This document shows positions 55,162 to 64,000 of a stretch of 64,000 nt of DNA, one piece after another (the stretch's first letter is position 1; the number at the start of each line of letters is the position of its first letter). The translations under genes and the position numbers were made by a program. Under the pieces are notes generated by a model. That model had not been told where the DNA came from. It did no database searches and saw nothing but the letters and a program-made list of their open reading frames with translations. The stretch comes from Staphylotrichum longicolle. Its lineage: Eukaryota; Ascomycota; Sordariomycetes; Sordariales; Chaetomiaceae. Location: the NCBI GenBank assembly GCA_019096155.1, contig JAHCVI010000002.1, positions 496,001 through 560,000 of the forward strand. The letters run 5' to 3'.

Positions 55162-56944
55162 ATGATTTACACTTGGGCTTCACAGCTTGCATCGTTTTCC
55201 CTCTCTTTCTATACACAGAGCAGGCTTGCTGGGATGAGGGAGTTCATGGGCATTGAAACAAGGGCGTTATGGGCGCTGTACGATGGGTCACGGGGGAAAA
55301 AGGACCATGACATCGTGGGCGGCGTGAATATCACGAAGCACTCGGCAAGGCAAGGCGTTTAGGAGTTAGAGATATTTGCTGGGGAACAAGGGGCAATCCG
55401 GCAATGTATAATACGATACGCTGACGTGTTTTGGTGTGAATTTGGGATGCGAAGGAGGTTGGCAACTAGGTCAAATAGATGATGGCATTCGTATGGCACC
55501 GAAACATCGCGAGTCGGCCACCATCCAGTCCGAACCTGTGCATCATTGCTAAATCAATTCCCATAATGACCCGGCTTTCGGACGGGCACAATGAATCCGA
55601 GGCGCCATCAGTGATTGCCGCACTTGGTCAAAGAAAATCGCATGCTTTAGTCCACCAAAGAAACGCCATTGCCATTCCTTGGCCTTGAATCCTTTGATGC
55701 ACATGTACCGTTGCCGACCGAGAGTCTTTCACCAACCATGCTCACCACCAACACGGAGGCCAGTCGAGAGTTTCTGAGAAACGCATATCCATCCGTGCAT
55801 CGTTGAGCTCTCAGATCCCGAGAGACTAGGGTGAGCCGTGGATTACGTAGGTGCGGAATGCCATTCTCGTAGTCTGCAGCTGGTGAGGAGCAAACTGTCT
55901 CAAGTCCGGTGCTCTGACCCGGACACCTTCCTTGCTTATGAGAGCCATCTCGGGGCAGTCCTGTTTGAGCCATTGCATGGAGGAATTGCGTTGCTCCAAG
56001 TTCGGACGCCCTGGAAGGAGAACCCACTTTTCCCCATCTCTCGGCTTTCCCACTGGCCAGATGCCCCAGCGGGCGGAGTGGGCCGCGACAGCGCACCTTC
56101 CTCCACTGCTGAGCAGGTCTGGGGCCGCCTTGATTGCCACGCAGGCCGCTGCGGGCCCTTTCCCAGCCTGTGGCCCTGTACCCGCAGGCCAGCTTGAACG
56201 TTAGTTAGCGTTAGGGACCCCATGATCCGCTTGGCTTCAACATGTCCCCCAAATGACCCCACCAGCTGGCAGAGTGACCCGCAGAGGTGCCGCCGACGTC
56301 TCGTTTGACTGGACCGACCTCCGACTTCCCGTCATGATTGACTGGAGAGAGGGACAGCATCAAGCATCAACGCCATCTCGTCCGTATTTCCCACTGTTTA
56401 GCACCAGCCACAGTTATTCTGGCCGATTGGGCGCCAGACCGAGTCTGCTACGTCTCTACGTCTCGGTGTTGATTCCTTTCTTCCGTAATTCTCTGTTCCA
56501 CTGCCGCGAGCTGGGCGAGCTAGTGCCGATTCGCGCATCGATGACATAGCGCCGCAATCACTGAGCACACTGCATCAGAGCTGGAACCGCCCGGCACCAT
56601 CCAAGTCTGGTTTGTCCCAACGCTTATCTCGCCCAAAACACACGCAACGGAGCCCTGTCCGATAGCCTGCGAGACGGTGCATCCGGCAGCACTCTCCAGG
56701 CCACAGCGGGTTGCCTGGGGACAAGAAACGCGAGGTCCTGGCGCTTCCCTCTGAAGCCACGAAACGACCCCTCGACTTGACTTGGCCGTGACGTGACGTC
56801 CTGCAAACCCCCTCCCCCTCACCGTCGGCCCCCCTTTTGTTGCGGCCCTCTTGTGGGCAGTCTAAAGCCCCCAGTCCCTATCTTTGGTCTTCGAAGAGGC
56901 CATCGAGCAGGACTCCAACCTCCACTCTCAGCGAATCACCCATC
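55162..56944. other. Intergenic, ies4 3' flank and gid1 promoter
   Basis: 1.8 kb without a supportable gene. C-rich sequence precedes the gid1-type start. Confidence 0.55.
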
Positions 56945-59900
56945 ATGACAAACCCGTACCAGCAGCACCAACACAGCTCGTCAAGCTTCGCCGCCGGGGA
57001 CGCTCTGGCCTCGGGCGGGCTGCCACCCCTCCACTCCCTCCGCCGGCCCTCATACGCGTCCGTCCTTTCCGGCAACACCTCGCCCATCGCCCGGCCCGAC
57101 CGCTCCGGCATCTCCCACATCCTTAACCCCTCGCCCGACTCGGAGCAGCAAGCCTCCGCCCGCAACCCGCAGTCGACGGCGCAAAGTCACCGATTCGAGC
57201 CCACCATGCCATACACACATATGGGCGTCTCCGGCGAGGACGTCTCGGCACTGAACCAGGCCATGAATGTCGGCTCCCCGTGGCCGCCCCGGCTTGGATC
57301 GAGCTTCCCATACTTTTCCCGCGCCTTCGACCTCTACATGCGCAAGGAGACACTGCTTCCCGCCGATCACGCGGGCCTGGAAGATGTCCGGATCCCCTCG
57401 ACCACCCCGGTGCCCAACGTCACTGACACGGGCTTTCTGTCGCCATCATATCTGCGGGGGTCCAACTATCTACAAAAGCTGGAGGAACAACACAGGGCGA
57501 GACTCCTCGCCGAGCGGGACAGCAAACACCCCAAGGGCGCCCCACCAGCCGTCATCTCCGTTCGGCCATCGAGCAACGGGACATCCTCACACATGCCTGT
57601 CGTCGGCGCCAAGGCCTCTGGCGCAACACACAGGGGTGTAGCGTACGACGTGGTCGAGAAGCCATTGTCGCCGGCCGAGGACGACGACGAGGTTAGCCCG
57701 CTTCCATCGAGGTGGAGCAGGGAGGACAAGGAGGACGCCCTGGAGGTGCTAGCCGACGGCTACGAGGTCAGGCATACGGGGCGGACGGCGGGTGACCACG
57801 AGGCGAGCGCCGTCCGCGCGGACCATTCCATATCACCCGCTTGCGGCGTGTACTATTTTGAGATTACCGTTCTGAACACGAGGATTGACAAACTCAAGTA
57901 CGTGATGGAGGTTTTGACAGGCGAAGTGCTTCTTGGCTGACACTGACTTTGCTGCTTCAGGACACCACCCATTGCCATTGGCTTTGCGAGTAAATCGGCG
58001 TCGATATCCCGGGCCCCGGGCTGGGAAACAGACTCGTGGGGCTACCACGGAGACGACGGCAACTCGTTTGCGTCTCAGAACGTCGGGAAGCCGTATGCCG
58101 AGATGTTTGGCGTGGGGGATACCGTTGGCTGTCTAATCAACTTTCGGCTGAACCACGCCCTGTTTACGAAGAATGGCCGCGATTTGGGTGCGTTGAAACT
58201 CTCCGTTGGCAGACTGTCGACTTTCTTTATGGGGCAGGAGATGAGGTTGTTTGGGATAACCTGCTAACCAATTCTCCAGGAATTGCGTTCAAAGACATTC
58301 CCTTCAAGGATGTCAAGGGGAAGCTGTATCCCGTCGTTGGCCTCAAGAAGAAAGAGGACCACATCATGACCAACTTTGGCCAGCGCCCGTTCATGTTTGA
58401 CATTGACGGGTACATGAAGGTACGTTCCCCTTCTGACCCAAGCGACGAGCTGGGCGAATTTTTCCCTCCGATTGTCTGGGAAGTTGTATGAGGCAAAGTG
58501 TTGCTCCGATCGCCCCTCCCAACTGCACGTGAACTGTGAAGAGAACCTGCAAGTGCAGGAACAACCCTCGTTCAACTCCATCAAATTTCCCCATGCAGCC
58601 GTCATTTACATCACGAATGTTCAACTCTTGATTCCTCCTCCACTCTACAAACATTGCCATCCCAGTTGCACACCTATGGCATCTTGGAGGAAGCCCTCCC
58701 GACGAGGAGGGCCGATGGGTTTCCGCTCGCTGCTAACACTGCTCATCGACCAACAGAGGCAACAGGCCATGATTGAGGACGATATTCGGCGTGCCGACAC
58801 CTCGCGACTCGAACCTGGGTTGTCAGAGACCGACCTCATCCAGCAGCTGGTAAGTGCTCTCTGTCCGATAAACCAACCCAACAAGCTCTTAACATATCAT
58901 CCCTCAGGTCCTCCAATTTCTGCAGCACGACGGCTACGTCGAGACGGCGCGCGCCTTTGCCGAGGAGCTGCATACCGAGAAGCTGGCGCTGCGCCTCGAC
59001 CCACGGGAGCAAGTTCGCGACGTCAGCGTGCGCGACGACGAGGACGCCCGCAACCGCCAGCGCATCCGGCGCGCCGTGCTCGAGGGCGACATGGACCACG
59101 CCATGAAGCACACCAACGCGTGCTACCCGACCGTGCTCCGCGACAACGAGCAGGTCTACTTCCGCCTGCGCTGCCGCAAGTTTATCGAGATGATACGCCG
59201 GGAGGCGGAGCTTAACACGCTGCTCGAGGAGGAGCGGCGCGGTGCAGCCAGGAAGCAGCAGCAGCAACAGCAGAGGGGAGAGGGCGAGAGCGGGGATGAG
59301 GAGATGGTGGAGGCTGCTGCCGCTGTGGAGAATGGGAACGGGTTCGGGGAGGATATGGATATGACCATGGCCGAGGACGTCAACGGCAACAACGGCAACG
59401 GCAACGGGGCCAGCGTCACGGACGCCGCCGCGGGACTCACCAAGCTGTCGCAGGAGGCGCTCGAGTACGGGATGGAACTTCGGGCCGAGTTCAGCACGGA
59501 CCCCCGCCGCGAGACGGCCAAGCAGCTCGACGAGATCTTTTCACTGATTGCGTATCCGAATCCTATGAAGGTCAAGGAGGTGCGGCATCTTGTGGACGGG
59601 AGCGGCAGGGTGGCGGTCGCGGAGGAGCTGAATTCCGCTATCTTGAGTGAGTTTTCCCCCGTTTTTGTTGTGTCTGTGTGAACTGTGGTGCGGAGGATGT
59701 CCATCCCCGCCCCTCTCTACGTTTGCATAGTTCTCTGCGCCTTGACGGGCGTAGTGGCGATAGTTCTGTCAGGACACACCGATGACTGACCTCTTGTTTC
59801 CGTTGCAGTGTCGCTCGGCAAATCGTCGCGCGCCGCGCTGGAGAGCGTCTACTCCCAGACGTGTGTGCTGCTCGAAGACCTCCGGCAGGACGGCGGGGAC

Positions 59901-59960
59901 GGGGCGTTTGTCACGGTCGACAGCGTCATTGCGGGAATTCCGCCTGCGAGCGTGCGTTAG
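56945..59960 (+). CDS. gid1: SPRY-LisH-CTLH-CRA protein, GID/CTLH E3 ligase subunit Gid1/Vid30 (RanBP9-like)
   Basis: Six exons: 56945-57897, 57961-58187, 58280-58419, 58757-58849, 58908-59646 and 59809-59960; 767 residues with all phases consistent. A disordered Ser/Pro-rich N-terminus precedes the SPRY domain (about 285-440: GVYYFEITVLNTRIDK, IAIGFASKS, GWETDSWGYHGDDGNSF, GDTVGCLINF, ALFTKNG, LYPVVGLKKK). LisH (about 463-495: SETDLIQQLVLQFLQHDGY), CTLH (about 519-577: RRAVLEGDMDHAMKHTNACY) and CRA (about 630-767: LGKSSRAALESVYSQTCVLL) follow. A poly-Gln and acidic, Asn-rich insertion lies in the CTLH-CRA linker. This is the scaffold of the GID/CTLH ubiquitin ligase that degrades gluconeogenic enzymes in yeast. 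The third intron is unusually long (337 nt); the others are 58-162 nt. Confidence 0.93.
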
Positions 59961-61682
59961 GCTGCTTCTTCACCAAGGATAGAGGGTGTGGCCGATCCCA
60001 GGACGGGAGCTCGAGTGACCGCAACCTCATCATCGAATCTTATGCTCGGAGACACTGGGCGAGCATTGATGTGCCAAGATAAGACTCGGTGGTGCAGGGA
60101 TGGATGTCTTATCTGCTGCGACTTGCTGCGTTCCTACCTATCTACCTACCTACCCGCTACTGTCGAGGAAAGCCAAGTATGTCGGGGGGTTGGGAGTGGT
60201 GGTTGCGAGGAATCGGGCGGTGCCTTTTTTTTTCTCCTTCTATCACCGCTACTCCAGGCAGACAGGTAATGCTACTAACTACTGTCCAATCCGTGCTGGC
60301 TTACGGACGGAGGAGGGAGGGAAGAGCGGGGCAGGAGAGGGAGTGAGACGGGAGAGAGACATGCGGGGATTTCGTGGAAACTGCATAACTACATCATCAT
60401 TGTTCTGGCGTTTTTCGAGTCCGGGCTTTTTCACAGCTTTTCCATGGAAGGAATGGAATGGGAGGACAGGACAAGACAGGACTGAGGTATGGTTGGTTGG
60501 GGTAGGAGTGGTGGCTTTTTTGTATTTTTCTTTTTTAGTCCTCCTCTCTCCTCACTAGTTTTTTTGCTATTGGGGGTATTATAGGTTGTGGTTTTGATGG
60601 GAAGGGGTTTTGGTGTGGTTTCTTGTGTTATGTGTTTTACGTTACGTTAGACACAGCATACCGGTTCTCAATTCTCGTTCTCGGTTCACTCCCCCTCCTC
60701 CTCCTCCTTATTCTTGTCTTTTTCTTTTTCGACCAAGCACAGCACAGAACAGAACAGACCGACAGAGTATGGTTTACTTTAGGGGCTATTTTCTCCGCTT
60801 CTTTCTTTCTTTTCCTGTTCCTGGTGGTGTTGTGAGCGGTGGCGGGGGGGTGTTTGGCAAGATGTCGGGGAAGGAGGTGTTGAGTTAGAGAAGGGAATGG
60901 GGAGGTCTTTTGATCTTCGTGGGAATGGCCAGCTGCGGAGAACAGTTAGCAACTCTCTTTCTTTTTCTTGGGTTTAGCCTGGCTTACCTCTTTTGAAGGG
61001 AGCCTGGGAGAGCAGGCAATGGAGGGCTCCTGGACGTGTTGGTGTGGATTGCCCCGGGGCAGCCAGTTGCCTGGTGTTGTTATCCTGGCAACGGTCGCAT
61101 CCTTATATTCTCATGAAGAGTGTTGGGTTTTTCCCCCCCCCCTGGCTTACCGTTTGATCATTGAACTTCCTCATTCCCGGCGGGGCTGGCTTGTTCATAT
61201 CTTCGTTTCTCTGCACGATACAGGGCCATGATAGAAGGCGTGGGAGCAGCGGCGAGGGAGATGGGAGCTGGTTGGGCATGCCCAGACGGGAGCGGAGTGG
61301 GTTGTTCGCCATATACAGGGGCGGGCTGTGTATCTTTGCTGGGTGTTGGGGCGGACACGTGAAGAGAAGGTGTCGTATTGGGAATAGGACGAGTCAGGGC
61401 TTGGTAATGGACGGACTGTTGCCGGGGCAGATTGGCGGTCGTTGAGTGGAGGTGCAAGTATCAAGGAGTTTGGTTTCTTCTCGTACAACAGTCTGATAGA
61501 TGACCCGATGCATCAGTTTCCATCATCTTCTCATCATGCTTCGGCTGCTGGGGATGTGAGACTCAGGTGAATGAGTTGATGAGTTGCTCTCGGGTATCTT
61601 GACACTCTCGTCTACTTTTATCTATACATCTATCACCATATCCAAGCACGCCATGTCCCATGCCGCGACATTCTCAGACACA
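59961..61682. other. Intergenic between convergent 3' ends
   Basis: 1.7 kb with T-rich blocks (60221-60236, 60500-60570, 60690-60735) and a CTAC repeat near 60135-60153. No supportable gene. Confidence 0.55.
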
Positions 61683-62745
61683 TCATGCCTCCCGCCCTAT
61701 CCTCTTGGAGTCTCCCCACCTGGGCCACGCAGCATCCAACATCCTGTCCCTATGCCTCGCCAGCTCTCCGTTCCCTGCCTCTCGCACCATTACCCCCAGC
61801 GCCCTTGTCCCATCCGCCGCCTCGTCTCCGGACATGTATTGCATCATCAGATGCGTATAACTAAACAGTGCGGCGTCAAACATGCCGGGCCTCTCCACGC
61901 CAAAGGCCCACCCCGTCTCGCTTTCACTCAACAGACTCGCCAGTGCGTCCAGCGCGTCCCCCGCCGAATTGTACACAGCCTCCTCATCGATCGCGTCGGC
62001 ACTGCTCGCGGCCGCGGTCGAAACAGTCTTGCCGCCGGCGCTGGTGGCAATCTGCTCAGCCGCGGCGCGGCGCAGCTGGTACAGCAGCGTCGCCTGCACG
62101 CCGCGCGAGGACGAGGATGGTCGGGTGTAGAGCTGCTGGAGCAGGGCCGAGTGGGACGGGTCGAGGTACAGCGCGTATAGCCAGGCGTTGCGGAGGGAAA
62201 GGGTTATCAGGGAAAGGTAGGCTTGTGAACGAGGGGGCAAGTCGGGGTCGAGGTCTCGTGTAGTGGTGGGGGGGTTGCTGCTGTGTTGGAGGGCATAGGT
62301 GAGGAGATTGGAGGCGGGGATGGGGAGCGGGGAGGTGGTGGGCGAGGTGCGGGGCGGGAGGAGGAAGGGGAGAGAGCCGGTGGGCGAGGCGTGGTTTGTG
62401 GAGGGGAGAATTCGGAAGTCGAAGTTGGCGAGGCGGAGGAGGGTCTGGCGGGGGAGGGTTAGCGTTGGACGCGGAGACAGAGGAGGGACAGTAAGGGGAA
62501 GAGGAATTGGCACATGCCTGCCACTTGAGACAGCCCGGGTTGAAGCTCGGGAGGCCTAGCCGGGCGTCCGAATCTGTGGAGAAAACATAGAGTGTTGGGA
62601 GGTCGCTTGATGTTAGGTGCTGCGACCTCTCGGGCAGCGCGCTAGCATCGTAGGTGCGCAGCGGGAAGTGGTCGAACAGCTGCTGCAGTGGGCGGGGGAT
62701 CTGGATTGTGCGCCATGTCGGCACAACGGAAGGCATCGAGGCCAT
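61683..62745 (-). CDS. sam35: Sam35/metaxin-like mitochondrial outer-membrane assembly protein
   Basis: Exons 62745-62518 and 62444-61683, 329 residues. The intron is GC-AG: CAG|GCATGT to CGCCAG. This join restores the conserved SFNPGCLKWQ-TLLRLANFDFR, and no GT donor keeps that frame. The N-terminal thioredoxin-like/GST-N domain carries PTLYVFSTDSDARLGLPSFN and LPSTNHASPTGSLPFLLPP, the block typical of the fungal Sam35/Tom38 (metaxin-2-like) family in the SAM complex that inserts beta-barrel proteins. The C-terminal half is helical, GST-C-like, with AYLSLITLSLRNAWLYALYL. The start MASMPSVVPTWRTI has an ACCATGG context. Assignment to Sam35 instead of Sam37 rests on the N-terminal block. Confidence 0.78.
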
Positions 62746-64000
62746 GGTGTTCCAAAAAGATGTCAAGAAGCCGTGCTGTTTCCCGCAACGTCCATCGACC
62801 AAGAAGCCGCGAAGTTGCTCTTGCCGAAGCGCGTTGTGCAAACCACAGAGCCGACTCCACTCCACAAGGCGCTGCCGAGAGTTGCGCTGCATCGAGTTGA
62901 CCGGGGTGGGGCCTGTCTCCCGTCCTGCATAAAAATTCGCCGGAGATCTCGGAAGGTACCGCCGGAGATGGCCCAAGCGTTCCTTCCCTTTTTGGTCGGA
63001 TTTTCTTGAAGCCACGGAAGGACCGAAAGAGAGAAAGAGAAAGAGAGCCACGAGTGAGTCCAGGATCTGACATTTGGCATCGGGCGTCTGCGGCATCTCG
63101 CCGCTTTCTTTGCGCTCAGTCACCGACAATTGAGTTTTCCAATTTCCATTCATTTTCCAGGGAAGAAATCATCCAATTGGGACTGTTCACCTGCAAAAGC
63201 CGCGCGAGAGCAACAACAACCAGCAACTACGGTGTACTGCTGCCGCGCAGCCGCGCAGCCGCGCGCTCCGTCGAGACGTTTGATCGTTCAGGTTAACGAG
63301 CTTTTAGGCGGCGTTGCCCAGAACAGGCCTGCAACGGTTGTTCAGATTCAAGCCAGATCAGAGCTTCCGCATTTGGGTGCGTTGGCGAGGGCGACGGCTC
63401 CAGAATTGTTTTAGCCTACCGTTGAGATGCATGACAAGTTGAGCCCCAGCGCGCCCAAGGTAACACTGGCTTTCCATCGCGTTTGGTCCAGACGCACAAC
63501 CGACATCTCTTCGCCGGGCTAGCTTTCCACAACAGAGGCGCCGTTGCAGCATGTGAGAGCCGGACAATCGGCTCAGGCGGCGTGGTTTGGGACGCATTCT
63601 CGAGGCACCTCCATTCCGGTCCTTCGAAATTTCTCCGGTTCTTTCCTCACCGCTGCGAATCTGGGGGAGGCCACTCTGGAGACGGCGAATGGCAGACATT
63701 TCGCCACCGACACGTTGGCGATTGTCTCGATATCGGGACCTGCAGGCGGCTAAATGCTTCGGGAGGAATTCTTGCGACCTTCGATTGTCCCGCAGTGCTT
63801 CCGACTCCAAAAACCAACGCCATTCGGACCCTTGTGCCTGTGTGGTGGGGATGGGCAGCTGAAAGGGGTCCACTCGATCATGACAGGCGATGCTTGCGTC
63901 GCAGTCTTTCGGGTGGAATTCCTGGCTACGAAGGCAGTTTTAATCTAGCAGAGCTCCCGGCTGCCACCACCTTATCCGGACCGCTGAACAGATGAGCAGG
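62746..64000. other. 5' flank of the sam35-like gene to the window end
   Basis: Contains a short GCCGCGCA repeat (three units, about 63242-63264). Open frames near the right end (for example 63358-63873 minus, 63483-63995 plus) overlap on both strands and show no domain; they could be shadows of a gene beyond the window. Confidence 0.5.

Noticed and set aside
1..64000. tRNA, rRNA, transposon ends and CRISPR-like arrays
   Set aside because: Scanning both strands for T-arm-like GGTTCRANNCC words, long terminal repeats, transposase motifs and regularly spaced repeats gave no convincing case. This was by eye and could miss a tRNA with an intron.

Overview
The window looks like nuclear DNA of a filamentous ascomycete. 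Genes are split by short introns (mostly 48-160 nt) with GTANGT-type donors and CTAAC-like branch points. Coding DNA is GC-rich with a strong C/G third-position preference. Recognisable families are fungal: a StuA/ASM-1 APSES factor, fungal TACC, a septation-initiation-network (SIN) Cdc14, Ies4 and a class III GH18. The protein sequences look most like Sordariomycetes, probably Sordariales; this placement is by eye, without a database search. I see no rRNA, tRNA, transposon or CRISPR.

Layout. 0.9-9.2 kb: SIN component Cdc14 (+), a secreted Cys-rich single-pass membrane protein (-), a QDR/DTR1-type MFS exporter (-) and gamma-glutamyl phosphate reductase (+). 10-16.2 kb: a TACC-family coiled-coil spindle protein (-) and the developmental regulator StuA (-). 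16.2-26.9 kb: a 10.7 kb stretch with no supportable gene, lying upstream of stuA. 26.9-39.6 kb: a BRCT protein (+), an acetyl/propionyl-CoA synthetase (-), a small GPI-type wall protein (-), a quinone oxidoreductase (+) and a dienelactone hydrolase-like protein (-). 40.4-47.1 kb: Cdt1 (+), MBF1 (-), a damaged-looking DUF1365 gene (+) and a GFA/CENP-V-fold protein (+). 47.6-51.8 kb: a 1328-residue secreted protein in which a very long Pro/Ser/Val repeat precedes a GH18 domain whose catalytic motif is altered (-). 54.2-62.7 kb: INO80 subunit Ies4 (+), the GID/CTLH ligase subunit Gid1/Vid30/RanBP9-type (+) and a Sam35-like mitochondrial outer-membrane protein (-).

The genes are mostly independent housekeeping or surface functions, not an operon or a biosynthetic cluster. 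Several concern the cell cycle or chromosomes (Cdc14-SIN, TACC, BRCT, Cdt1, Ies4). The cdt1 promoter carries two adjacent MluI cell-cycle boxes.

The most notable observations are these: the GH18 domain whose DxxDxDxE motif reads DGFDLNKQ; two mutually compensating frameshifts inside stuA; further frameshifts at or near homopolymer runs in three other genes; two GC-AG introns sharing a GCATGT donor; a perfectly phased 10-bp repeat ending 3 nt before the PRO2 start codon; and the stuA upstream gene desert. Exon joins below were worked out by hand from reading frame and splice signals.
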